From NCBI RefSeq assembly GCF_013387475.1, contig NZ_VWNB01000012.1:1-64000 (forward strand): 64,000 bases of DNA, read 5' to 3'. Shown here piece by piece: positions 44,810 through 53,233 of this stretch. Position numbers and translations under genes: made by a program. The notes under the pieces are model-generated. The model ran no database searches. It was not told the origin of the DNA and saw only the letters and a list, made by a program, of their open reading frames with translations. Source of the stretch: Mariprofundus sp. KV (GTDB lineage Bacteria; Pseudomonadota; Zetaproteobacteria; Mariprofundales; Mariprofundaceae). The first letter of the stretch is position 1; every line of letters begins with the position of its first letter.

Positions 44810-45121
44810 ATGGATAAAGATCTGGAGAACAGCGGCCATGCATGCTCGAAGCAGGTGGTGGTCTGCAGCAATCATCGCGCCAACCCCGCTCACCCCTCCT
44901 GCGCAGCCAGAGGTGGTGAAGCGCTGGCCATTAAGCTGGAAGCGGAGATTGCTGCCAGAGCGTTGCAGATCAGGGTGAGTCGCTTCCCCTGTCTGGGTTA
45001 CTGTGACAGAGGGCCGGCAGTGAAGCTCGCGCCCGGTGGTGGTTTTATCTGCGAGATTGATCCCGATAATCTGGAAGCGGTACTGCAGCAGATTGAGGTC
45101 TTTTCGCAACAGCCTGACTGA
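44810..45121 (+). CDS. Thioredoxin-like [2Fe-2S] ferredoxin
   Basis: A 103-aa protein of the NuoE/thioredoxin-like ferredoxin type. The four expected cluster ligands are two Cys in VVCSNHRANPAHPSCAARGG, followed about 30 residues later by two in FPCLGYCDRGP. GYCDRGPAVKLAPGG matches the family. The C-terminal part (ICEIDPDNLEAVLQQIE) closes the fold. It carries one electron in the cytoplasm; the partner is unknown. The ATG at 44810 follows GGAGTCACTGCAAG. Confidence 0.85.
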   Translation: MDKDLENSGHACSKQVVVCSNHRANPAHPSCAARGGEALAIKLEAEIAARALQIRVSRFPCLGYCDRGPAVKLAPGGGFICEIDPDNLEAVLQQIEVFSQQPD

Positions 45122-45231
45122 ACAGCGGGTTTTATATCTTAACGCGGCAGAGGTGCTGCGCTCTCCCTTGTCATCAAAATGCCGCAATCAGCTCTTATCA
45201 TTCAGTTCTTAAATGGAGAAATGGAATTGAT

Positions 45232-45663
45232 ATGATAAGTGAAATCATGGCGTCAAGGGACGCAAATAACATCGTTGAAGAGAGAATCCACAGGATGGAG
45301 TCACTACGGGCTGCAAATATACAGGTTGATAGTGGCAGAGAATGGCGATTTGAGGAGGGGGAGAGCGATGCCGTTGCAGCCAGCATTGTGATGTTTGGTC
45401 TGCCTGCCGGTGATGCGTTTAGCGCCAGATCAGCGCTGATCTCTTTCTACCCTGATGGTGATGCAAGAATTGTTGAGCCGGCCTACGATGCTGTGCAACA
45501 GCAGATCAGGATTTTCTATCCGCTATCGCTATTTGAAACGCAGGTTGAGATTCTCAGGGCGCACGGTGAAGTGATCTGCACCTATCTGGAGTCCGCCACT
45601 ATGCCCCATCTCAACAGTGCTTTTTTACATGGCAACATGCCCGTTGCGGAAAAACTGCACTGA
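45232..45663 (+). CDS. Hypothetical protein, unknown function
   Basis: A 143-aa soluble protein. The N-terminus is helical and charged (ANNIVEERIHRMESLRAANI). The middle (ALISFYPDGDARIVEPAYDA, QQQIRIFYPLSLFETQVEIL) is beta-rich, and a His-containing tail ends it. No motif or family is recognised. GGAGAAATGGAATTGAT precedes the ATG. It converges with the CxxC membrane protein gene (13 bases between stops). Confidence 0.55.
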   Translation: MISEIMASRDANNIVEERIHRMESLRAANIQVDSGREWRFEEGESDAVAASIVMFGLPAGDAFSARSALISFYPDGDARIVEPAYDAVQQQIRIFYPLSLFETQVEILRAHGEVICTYLESATMPHLNSAFLHGNMPVAEKLH

Positions 45664-45676
45664 TCATTGGCACGTT

Positions 45677-46456
45677 TTACCAGGTCGGTTTCCTTGGCGA
45701 GACCGTTCCTTCGCTGCAGAGCACTTTCCTTAATTTGCACAACTCACAGCGCTCGATAAAGAACTTGTGGTGCTCCGGTAGTACGACATTTGGATCGCTG
45801 TCGATATGTTTGATCGGGCACCACTGTGATTCCACCTGCTCAAGTGAGTTGGCATGACGCAACGCGCAGTTGTACTCATAACGCAGGAAACTGCGACCCA
45901 CTCTACCGAATACCGAGAACTGGTCTGCGAAACCGGCAGCGGCCATTTTTTCTGATGCTTCTGCTTTGGAGAGTCGGTGCAGTCCGAGCAGGGGTGCCAT
46001 GACATAATCAAACGAAATAGTGACCAGCGATTGAGAGAGTATCGATAGCGTTGAGGTGAGCAGGAAGAGCGGCATGGCAAATAACCTGAGCAGGGGGTTA
46101 TTATGAGGCTTGCTCGTAGAGGCGATGCGATTCAGCAGCACAGCGCTGGCCACACTCAGGCCATTGGCATAGCCACAATAGGCACAGTGAAACTTGGCGG
46201 TGTATGAAAGCCCGGGAATCAGGTGACGATCAATCACAATATAGTGTTTTAATATGATCCGATCCACGCCAAGAAGCGGGCAGATCATCAGATTGTATAA
46301 GAGCTGAATACAGATGATGTGAAATACGATGTAGACAGGGATCATCGCATACATGGCCAAAGCGGGGGGGATCAGTCGCAGCAGGCCATTGCGTTGCAGG
46401 TGGCTGGTGAAAATAGGATTTCGCCTGATGAACCACGCTTTTAATTTCTCGATCAT
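45677..46456 (-). CDS. Multi-pass membrane protein with paired CxxC motifs
   Basis: About 259 aa with two hydrophobic regions, around residues 24-70 (IPPALAMYAMIPVYIVFHII) and 130-160 (LLRLFAMPLFLLTSTLSILS). Two cysteine clusters stand out: FHCAYCGYANG near residue 90, and CELCKLRKVLC near the C-terminus. Additional Cys and His (WCPIKHI, EHHKFF) lie between them. The arrangement suggests a metal or iron-sulphur site on the cytoplasmic face. I do not recognise the family with certainty. The start at 46456 (MIEKLKAWF) is preferred over 46501. Confidence 0.6.
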   Translation of the reverse strand: MIEKLKAWFIRRNPIFTSHLQRNGLLRLIPPALAMYAMIPVYIVFHIICIQLLYNLMICPLLGVDRIILKHYIVIDRHLIPGLSYTAKFHCAYCGYANGLSVASAVLLNRIASTSKPHNNPLLRLFAMPLFLLTSTLSILSQSLVTISFDYVMAPLLGLHRLSKAEASEKMAAAGFADQFSVFGRVGRSFLRYEYNCALRHANSLEQVESQWCPIKHIDSDPNVVLPEHHKFFIERCELCKLRKVLCSEGTVSPRKPTW

Positions 46457-46683
46457 CTGCACTCCGAAACAGTATATTTCAAACTGATACTTCGCTTTCA
46501 TAACCCGTTTTGATGATGGGAGTTGTCGAGTAAACCATTAGCAGGCAACTCTTGCAATATAATCTCAAAAGCTTTCAATACTGCAGAGGCTGGTTCAGCC
46601 TGTGGTCGGGATTTTCCGTTACATTGCTTTTTTGTGCAGTAGCAGGGCGGGCCTCTTGAATATCGAAACCGGATGGAAATCAG

Positions 46684-46896
46684 ATGAGAGAAATTACCAT
46701 TTCAAAAGAGCCGATTGAGCTTAATAAGCTATTGAAGTTTGAAGCACTGGTTGCCAGTGGCGGTGAGGCCAATCGGGTGATTAGCGAGGGGTTGGTGCGG
46801 GTGAACGGTGAAGTGGAGACGCGCAAGAGGAAAAAGATTGTTGGCGGTGATGTCGTGGAATTTGCAGACGAGAAGATATCTGTTCAGCTGGGATAA
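46684..46896 (+). CDS. S4-domain RNA-binding protein, YbcJ-like
   Basis: A 70-aa protein that is one S4 domain: IELNKLLKFEALVASGGEANRVISEGLVRVNGEVETRKRKKI. This is the helix-loop-strand RNA-binding surface found in ribosomal protein S4 and pseudouridine synthases. The protein has the length and layout of E. coli YbcJ, a small RNA-binding protein of unclear role. It stands alone between two leftward genes. Confidence 0.88.
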   Translation: MREITISKEPIELNKLLKFEALVASGGEANRVISEGLVRVNGEVETRKRKKIVGGDVVEFADEKISVQLG

Positions 46897-46934
46897 AGGA
46901 GCGTCTTCATCTGCAGTAAGAGACAATAACCCGT

Positions 46935-47534
46935 TTAGTTTGTTGCAAGCGTAACGATCTCACGTTTGAGGTAGGCAATTTTACCTGATGGCAGCTTCAG
47001 GCTCACCCACTCAGATTTTCCATTACGATGGGTTTTCAACTCCGCATCGGGACGATACCAGCCAAGCCTTGCTGTTTTAATGTCCGGTTTGGCTCTCAGG
47101 TTATGATAACCGGAAAAACTGAAGCGTTTCTTTGCATTTTTACGACTCAGTTTTGCCCGAACCGAATCGATAATGGCCTGCTCAACGGAGGCTTCACGCA
47201 TGTTACTACGTGCTTTTACGTAGAGGGTGGTCAGTTTGGGGCTCATCTCATTGAGTGTAATACTACCTTCAAGATTGTTGTTGCCGAAGGCGATGGCATA
47301 ACCGTTTTCCTGAATTTCCAGCACATCAACATCTAGTTTCATGCTGCGCAGGCTCGACTGAACTGCAGCCAGAGTCGGGCTGATGTTGTTGGGAAGACAG
47401 ACCTCTTCGCCGGCGAATTCGTTGGCAACCACCTCATAGAGAGCACCCGGCACGACTGAGGCAGCAGTGAGCGCTACGCAGCCTTGCAACCAGAGAGCGG
47501 CAAGAAGCAGGGGGATAACGGTTAAAGATCGCAT
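46935..47534 (-). CDS. DUF3568-like lipoprotein with SH3-like C-terminus
   Basis: A 199-aa lipoprotein with the lipobox LQGC at about residue 19, followed by VALTAASVVPGALYEV, which resembles the start of DUF3568 proteins. The middle part (VLEIQENGYAIAFGNNN and TTLYVKARSNMREASVEQAIIDSVRAKL) fits that family. The last 60 residues (FSGYHNLRAKPDIKTARLGWYRP, then SEWVSLKLPSGKIAYLKREIV) look like a bacterial SH3 domain, which often contacts the cell wall. Function unknown. Confidence 0.68.
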   Translation of the reverse strand: MRSLTVIPLLLAALWLQGCVALTAASVVPGALYEVVANEFAGEEVCLPNNISPTLAAVQSSLRSMKLDVDVLEIQENGYAIAFGNNNLEGSITLNEMSPKLTTLYVKARSNMREASVEQAIIDSVRAKLSRKNAKKRFSFSGYHNLRAKPDIKTARLGWYRPDAELKTHRNGKSEWVSLKLPSGKIAYLKREIVTLATN

Positions 47535-47651
47535 GGGCGTACTTTGCCTGTCAGAGGTGATAAAACTGTGCGGTTGATCACAGTGAGGCTGAACCTGTTT
47601 CGCTTCTCATATCCATAGTCATGATAAAGTTTGCATGCATCTGAAATCAGT

Positions 47652-47975
47652 ATGGAATGGGCACTCTCTCTGCTGAGAGTTGAGCCGAACGATGCATCTA
47701 TGGAGTGGCGCGTGATTAAATATCAGTCTGAATTTGAAGGTTACATCAGAGATGGCGGTGATAAGCAGGCTGCATCACTGAAATCCTACCTTGCATCGTT
47801 AAACAGTGTTTCCAAACATCTCGGTATCAATATCGATGCCAGAACGCTTGGTTCGAACGAGGATATCGATGCGCTTGCGGATCGATTAAGCGGCATGGGT
47901 AGAATATCTGAGAAAAATATCAAACATTACCGTTCAGCTATGCAGCAGTATGTGAATATGGTGAATGGAAAATAG
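47652..47975 (+). CDS. Small hypothetical protein, helical
   Basis: A 107-aa soluble, mostly helical protein (EWALSLLRVEPNDASMEWRV, KSYLASLNSVSKHLGINI, ISEKNIKHYRSAMQQYVNMV). The shape, short helices ending in YRSAMxQYV, recalls the SAM-like N-terminal domain of tyrosine recombinases, but no catalytic domain is present. The ATG at 47652 is chosen over a TTG at 47631; neither has a strong ribosome site. The DUF1499 gene follows after 23 bases and may be cotranscribed. Confidence 0.5.
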   Translation: MEWALSLLRVEPNDASMEWRVIKYQSEFEGYIRDGGDKQAASLKSYLASLNSVSKHLGINIDARTLGSNEDIDALADRLSGMGRISEKNIKHYRSAMQQYVNMVNGK

Positions 47976-47998
47976 CCAGGCAGGGGAGTGATAAAACC

Positions 47999-48442
47999 GT
48001 GAAAGGGATATTGATCGTTGTCGCAGTTTTGTTGCTGCTGGGGTTGGCCGCGTTTATCGTGATGGCGATGCAGTCACACAAAATACCAGAAAATATCGGC
48101 CTGCAGAATGGACTGCTGCATCCTTGTCCGCCTTCGCCTAACTGCGTCTGTAGTGAAGCACATGCTCAGGCTAGTGAGCAGCATGCCATTGCGCCGATTA
48201 AGCTTGATGATCGAGATTGGTCGCAGATGAGAAGCATCATCCTTGAGCACGGGGGGGTGATCCAGAAGGAGCGTGATTCCTATCTGCATGCCACCTTCAC
48301 CACACCTGTTTTCCACTATGTTGATGATGTTGAGCTGCGTCTTGATGAGGTGAATGGCCTGATTCATATCCGCTCCGCTTCACGGGTCGGACGCTCCGAT
48401 TTCGGGGTTAATCGCAAACGCGTCAATCAACTCAAACAATAA
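47999..48442 (+). CDS. DUF1499-domain protein
   Basis: A 147-aa protein with an N-terminal TM anchor or signal (GILIVVAVLLLLGLAAFIVMA). The domain bears the DUF1499 signature: LHPCPPSPNCVCSE near residue 40, FVDDVELRL-like FHYVDDVELRLD, and the C-terminal IRSASRVGRSDFGVNRKRVNQL. The function of the family is unknown; members are envelope-associated. The start is GTG at 47999, with GGGGAG 10 bases upstream. Confidence 0.88.
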   Translation: MKGILIVVAVLLLLGLAAFIVMAMQSHKIPENIGLQNGLLHPCPPSPNCVCSEAHAQASEQHAIAPIKLDDRDWSQMRSIILEHGGVIQKERDSYLHATFTTPVFHYVDDVELRLDEVNGLIHIRSASRVGRSDFGVNRKRVNQLKQ

Positions 48443-48530
48443 CCCGGCACACCGTGTGGGTGACTCCAGACTGCAAGATGATAAACTACGTTCGATACAC
48501 TACCTTTAATGATTCTCAGGGGTTCATGGC

Positions 48531-49718
48531 ATGACTCAGATTCAAATTGGCACACCACTATCACCATCGGCAACAAAAGTGATGCTGCTCGGCTCAGGCG
48601 AGCTGGGAAAAGAGGTGGCCATTGAGCTGCAGCGGCTTGGTGTCGAAGTGATTGCCGTGGACAGTTATGCCAATGCACCTGCCATGCAGGTGGCGCACCG
48701 TGCACACGTGGTGAACATGCTTGATGGAGCGGCGCTGCGTAGTCTGATTGAAGCAGAGAAACCGAATCTGATTGTGCCGGAAGTGGAAGCGATAGCCACC
48801 GATACACTGGCTGAGCTTGAGGGTGAGGGGTTTCATGTGATCCCGACTGCTCGCGCCACGCAACTGACCATGAATCGTGAAGGTATCCGCAGACTTGCGG
48901 CAGAAACATTGGGACTGGCAACATCCCCGTACCAGTTTGCAGCAACACAGGAAGAGTTTGAGGTGGCTGTCGAAACCATTGGTGCGCCATGTGTTGTGAA
49001 ACCGATCATGAGCTCATCGGGTAAAGGCCAGTCGGTGATCCGTGAGGCGGCTGACATCCAGAAGGCCTGGGACTATGCGCAAGAGGGGGGCAGGGCAGGT
49101 AAGGGTAAGGTGATTGTCGAAGGTTTCATCGATTTCGATTATGAGATTACCCTGCTCACCGTTCGTCATCGTGATGGCACATCCTTCTGCCTGCCGATCG
49201 GGCATCTGCAGGTCGATGGTGATTACCGCGAATCGTGGCAGCCACAGGCGATGAGCGATGCAGCCCTTAAGGCATCTCAACATATTGCTACAGAAGTCAC
49301 TAATGCGCTGGGTGGTTATGGCCTGTTTGGTGTGGAGCTGTTTATCAAGGGTGATGAGGCGATCTTCAGTGAAGTCTCTCCACGTCCGCACGATACCGGT
49401 CTGGTGACACTGATCTCTCAGGATCTCTCCGAATTCGCACTGCACGCGCGTGCGATTCTCGGCCTGCCTGTTCCCAATATTCATCAGCATGGCCCCGCAG
49501 CCTCTTGTCCGGTGGTGGTGGAAGGTGATTCTACTCAGGTCGCTTTTGGTGGGCTTGAAGAGGCATTGGCAGCCCCTGACACGCAGATTCGGCTGTTTGG
49601 TAAACCTGAAGTGCACGGCAAACGCCGCATGGCAGTTGCGCTGGCTCGTGGGGCTACCGTTGAAGAGGCGCGTCAGAAAGCCGTGGCCGCAGCTAACAGC
49701 ATCACGATCTCATTATGA
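48531..49718 (+). CDS. purT: Formate-dependent phosphoribosylglycinamide formyltransferase
   Basis: PurT uses formate and ATP to formylate GAR in purine synthesis, an alternative to folate-dependent PurN. The 395-aa protein has the ATP-grasp fold: [28 protein letters not shown]-like [28 protein letters not shown], the metal-binding segment [28 protein letters not shown], and [18 protein letters not shown] at the end. It may draw on formate from the PflB made 8 kb away (inference). The ATG follows AGGGG. It is monocistronic. Confidence 0.96.
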   Translation: MTQIQIGTPLSPSATKVMLLGSGELGKEVAIELQRLGVEVIAVDSYANAPAMQVAHRAHVVNMLDGAALRSLIEAEKPNLIVPEVEAIATDTLAELEGEGFHVIPTARATQLTMNREGIRRLAAETLGLATSPYQFAATQEEFEVAVETIGAPCVVKPIMSSSGKGQSVIREAADIQKAWDYAQEGGRAGKGKVIVEGFIDFDYEITLLTVRHRDGTSFCLPIGHLQVDGDYRESWQPQAMSDAALKASQHIATEVTNALGGYGLFGVELFIKGDEAIFSEVSPRPHDTGLVTLISQDLSEFALHARAILGLPVPNIHQHGPAASCPVVVEGDSTQVAFGGLEEALAAPDTQIRLFGKPEVHGKRRMAVALARGATVEEARQKAVAAANSITISL

Positions 49719-49726
49719 GGCAGTGT

Positions 49727-49822
49727 GAACCACAAAGAGACAAAGGGCACAAAGTAAAAGGGTCATAAACAACCAACCGATTAGATAATTATTTTTTCTT
49801 TGTGCCTCTGTGTATTTGTGGT
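49727..49822. repeat. Inverted repeat, GAACCACAAAG family
   Basis: GAACCACAAAGAGACAAAGG at 49727 pairs with the segment ending TCTGTGTATTTGTGGT at 49821. About 20 of 25 arm positions match, with a loop near 45 bases. It separates the convergent purT and bicupin genes and may act as a bidirectional terminator. It resembles the weaker element at 25050-25190. Confidence 0.65.
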
Positions 49823-49834
49823 GAATAGCTTTTC

Positions 49835-50743
49835 TTAGCGGATAAACTGGATATCAAGCGTGCGCATATAGGTGTGCAGGCCTGCATCCTGAACAGGGAA
49901 GACAAAGGCATCCTGATCGGACTCATTGTGATGGGAGTGCCACCAGCCCGGCGGGGTGACAAAGACGGTGTTGGTCGCCCACATCGCTTTTACAGGGTCA
50001 ATGATCTCACCGTTGGTATCCACCTTTTTACCGATCAGGGTGTAGGTGTCCGGTCCTGAAAAGACGGCCAGATCGAGCGCCACCGATTGATGGCGATGTG
50101 GTTTCTGCACCTCGCCCGCAGGCAGCAGGTTGAACAGCGACCACATGGTATGGGTCATGGTTTTGGTTCTGGCCGAGTCATGGTTGCCGAGGATGATACC
50201 GATACGGTTACGCTTCTCACGCAGGGCAGGTTCACGCAGCTTTTCAACGGCGTCACACATATACTCCTTCGAGTAAAAGGCAGGCTTAAACATCTGCTTT
50301 GCAGGGGTTACACCCATATACTGCAGCAGAGGGGCGTCATGACTCCAGTAGAGGGCGCTATCCTCATCAGCGTAGTGGGTGACACCCTCATTGTAGGGCA
50401 ATGTAAAGGCATCGCCCTGTTTCCAGTGAATCGTGCCTTCTGCTGTTTCAGTGCGACCTGCACCGCGCAGAACAAAGTAGACCTCAGACGTTGAGGCTAT
50501 GGATGTTGCAATCTTCTCATTGGCACAGATACGAATGTAACTGGCCAGAAGATTGGGGGCGGTGGCCAGATAGGGAGTCTCGAGTTCTCTGGAGAGATCC
50601 AATGCAATCACACGGGTGTCACCCTGCTCATGCAGGGAGGCGGGGAAGGGCTGAATCGGCACATCGTTCAGATCGGGTGTGGCTGCTGATGAGTACTCCC
50701 AACTGACCACCTGCTGTGCATACTGTTGATTCAAACTGCTCAT
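49835..50743 (-). CDS. Bicupin metal-dependent protein, dioxygenase-like
   Basis: A 302-aa protein with two cupin barrels. The first (SEVYFVLRGAGRTETAEG, GDAFTLPYNEG) lacks some metal ligands. The second has PHRHQSVALDLAVF with the His pair and PPGWWHSHHNESD with further His ligands, so it probably binds Fe(II) or Mn(II). The double-barrel layout recalls gentisate 1,2-dioxygenase, but overall length and spacing differ, so the substrate is open. It stands alone, with GAGG upstream of the ATG at 50743. Confidence 0.72.
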   Translation of the reverse strand: MSSLNQQYAQQVVSWEYSSAATPDLNDVPIQPFPASLHEQGDTRVIALDLSRELETPYLATAPNLLASYIRICANEKIATSIASTSEVYFVLRGAGRTETAEGTIHWKQGDAFTLPYNEGVTHYADEDSALYWSHDAPLLQYMGVTPAKQMFKPAFYSKEYMCDAVEKLREPALREKRNRIGIILGNHDSARTKTMTHTMWSLFNLLPAGEVQKPHRHQSVALDLAVFSGPDTYTLIGKKVDTNGEIIDPVKAMWATNTVFVTPPGWWHSHHNESDQDAFVFPVQDAGLHTYMRTLDIQFIR

Positions 50744-50882
50744 GAGAGAGCCTCCTTGCCTGTTGCTTTTTCTAAGTTCGAAGGGTGACGCTGTTGCAGC
50801 CGGGTTTCAATGGCATTGTCTGTAAGGGATTAATAGATGGGGCAATCCGGCAAGTATTCGAGAGGCTTAGACCCCTCAATGC

Positions 50883-52943
50883 TTATTCAGGTTTTACACA
50901 GTCTCGGCTATAGATACGGTACTGCTGTTTGCCCGATGTTTTGGCCAGATACATGGCTGTATCAGCCATTTTAACCAGCTCATCAGCATTGCTGCTGTCA
51001 TCCGGCCCGGTTGCGATACCTACGCTACAGCCCACATCACATGCAATGCCGGCAGCCATCGTGGGGGTGCTGAAACGTTTGAGTATCTTATCAGCTACCA
51101 GGATCATATCCTCAAAACGGTTTAGATTTTCAAGGATGATGACGAACTCATCACCGCCAACCCGTGCCACGGTATCAGCATCGCGAACCAGTTCGCTCAG
51201 TGTATCGGCAATGGCGCAGAGCAGGGCGTCACCGACATCATGGCCATGGTTGTCGTTGATGCCTTTGAAGCCGTCAATGTCGATAAACATCAGTCCAACC
51301 TTATGTTTATTACGACTGGCATGCGCCAGTGCATGCTCCAGACGGTCTGTGAACAGGGTTCGGTTCGGAAGCCCGGTTAAGGAGTCATGGTGAGCCAGAT
51401 GAGAGAGACGCTGCTCAACATTTTTCTGCTCGGTGATGTCGCTAAACAGGCTGACGAAATTGGTGATCTCACCCTCTTTGTTGCGCACAACAGTAATGGA
51501 GAGTCTTTCCGGATAGATGCCGCCGGTTTTGCGCCGGTTCCATATTTCACCCTCCCACATGCCGTTTTGATGCAGCGAGTCCCACATCTTCTTGTAAAAT
51601 TCCGGTGGCTGTTTTCCTGAAGAGAGGATACGTGGGTTCTTGCCGATCACCTCTTCTTTACTATAGCCGGTGATCTCACAGAAGGCCGGATTCACCAGTA
51701 CGATATTGGCATGCTCATCACATATCAGGATGGCACTGGAGTCGCACTCCATCACCTTGGCGGCAAGACGCAGCTCTTTTTCGGCAAGTTTCTGTTCGCT
51801 GATGTCGCGTCCGGCATGTACAATCAGGTAAGCTTCACTGTCACCATGCTGCATCATGGTGACAGTCATCAGAACAGGAATCTCATGGCCATCTTTGTGA
51901 TAAAATTGCCGTTCGATACTCTTGATTTCGCCAGCCCGGGATAGTCTTATTGTCTCCTCTTTTGTGAGCTCCATTTCGCCTTTAATCAGTGAATTCAAAT
52001 CTTTGCCTTTAAGCTCGTCTGTTTCGTAGCCGAGTGTTGTCAGAACGCTTGGATTGGCGAATTCGATATGTTGCTGCAGATCGGTGACAAAGAGCATCTC
52101 ACCCATAGAGCTCATGATGGTCTCAAAGTAGCCACGCGAAACTGTGGAGCTCTTGAGTGCATCGGTCATGCGGTTAAAGGACTCTCCGAGTCTGCCGATC
52201 TCGGTTTTACTGCGCATATCCACGCGGCTTTCCAGATTACCGCCAGCAATAGCCGATGCAGCTTCAGTAATCTTCTCAAGCGGAGTGAGAATCTGACGGC
52301 GGATAAACAGAGAGAGAAGCAGGCCAATGATAAATGCGACTGACAGTCCGAAAAAGATCGTATCACGCTGAGCTCGCTCGATGCGCTGCTGAGCATGGGC
52401 TATCGATGTAGTGATGCGCAATACGCCCCGTACATTCGATGCATCATAGCCGTGGCAACTCATGCACTCGTCGCCGGATTTGATCGGCAGCAGGAATGTC
52501 AGCGTCCCTTTCTCTTCATCAAGGTTGTTCTGCGGCTGGCCAGCGTAGGCTTTGGCAAAGGGGGCAGGGTCAATGTCACTGACTTTGCGGGCGGGGTGAA
52601 GCGGACGGCTAAACAGCTTACTCTCCAGATGGCTGTTAACTGCATTCAGCGTCTCTCCATCCAGAAATGCTTCCGAAAGATCCTTGCGAATCACCTGAGC
52701 GGTCAGCAGTTCAGGGCTTCTGGAGATACGATCCAGCCAGTCGACCGCATAGGAGGCGTTACCGGAAAGCATCAGGGTTTGCAGGCTGTTGGAGAGGCCG
52801 TTTGCCATGAATGAGGCGCGTTCAACCTCCTCCTGATAGATCGAAATTTTCTGTTTGTTGAATAGAAGAAATTGACTGGCAGCAAAGGTGATCAGCAGCA
52901 CTACAGTCAGTGTCAGCTGGAATCGACTGTTCAGCCGGTTCAA
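50883..52943 (-). CDS. Membrane haem-domain, HAMP, double-PAS diguanylate cyclase
   Basis: A 686-aa sensor. A TM helix at the N-terminus, a periplasmic DUF3365-like domain with the haem motif CMSCH (about residue 160), a second TM helix (DTIFFGLSVAFIIGLLLSLF), HAMP (ILTPLEKITEAASAIAGGNL), two PAS domains (ANPSVLTTLGYETDEL; VNPAFCEITGYSKEEVIGKN) and a GGDEF domain (DSLTGLPNRTLF, IDGFKGINDNHGHDVGD, RVGGDEFVIIL). The inhibitory RxxD (RDAD) lies five residues before GGDEF. No EAL domain follows. It would couple an envelope redox or gas signal to c-di-GMP. The only in-frame start is a TTG at 52943 without a clear ribosome site, so the true start may be non-standard. Confidence 0.88.
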   Translation of the reverse strand: MNRLNSRFQLTLTVVLLITFAASQFLLFNKQKISIYQEEVERASFMANGLSNSLQTLMLSGNASYAVDWLDRISRSPELLTAQVIRKDLSEAFLDGETLNAVNSHLESKLFSRPLHPARKVSDIDPAPFAKAYAGQPQNNLDEEKGTLTFLLPIKSGDECMSCHGYDASNVRGVLRITTSIAHAQQRIERAQRDTIFFGLSVAFIIGLLLSLFIRRQILTPLEKITEAASAIAGGNLESRVDMRSKTEIGRLGESFNRMTDALKSSTVSRGYFETIMSSMGEMLFVTDLQQHIEFANPSVLTTLGYETDELKGKDLNSLIKGEMELTKEETIRLSRAGEIKSIERQFYHKDGHEIPVLMTVTMMQHGDSEAYLIVHAGRDISEQKLAEKELRLAAKVMECDSSAILICDEHANIVLVNPAFCEITGYSKEEVIGKNPRILSSGKQPPEFYKKMWDSLHQNGMWEGEIWNRRKTGGIYPERLSITVVRNKEGEITNFVSLFSDITEQKNVEQRLSHLAHHDSLTGLPNRTLFTDRLEHALAHASRNKHKVGLMFIDIDGFKGINDNHGHDVGDALLCAIADTLSELVRDADTVARVGGDEFVIILENLNRFEDMILVADKILKRFSTPTMAAGIACDVGCSVGIATGPDDSSNADELVKMADTAMYLAKTSGKQQYRIYSRDCVKPE

Positions 52944-53233
52944 CCAGCTGATTCTGTTCGTGTTGGATCCACTCTTCTCCAGAGCCTTCTCCCTGATGGT
53001 CTGCTTTTGTTCTTCCCGTACTCTATTATCGGTTAAATCGTGCTGATCTTGAGCATCAATTTGCGTTGCTAACTTACACGGCAGACCGACGGTTATTGGC
53101 CAATATTTAATACAGGTTTCACCTCGACACTCTTGTTGCCATTGCTGTAGCCACTTACAAATCCGAAAATTGGGTCCAAAAAAGTAAATCGATAGAGCAG
53201 CGCGGTATGCTGGATGCTAATCACCACTGACCC
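52944..53233. other. Gap between GGDEF sensor and SPOR gene
   Basis: About 290 bases. The minus-strand frame of the sensor gene stays open well into this gap but has no ATG, GTG or TTG. No repeat or terminator with a U-run was found after the SPOR gene. Confidence 0.4.
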
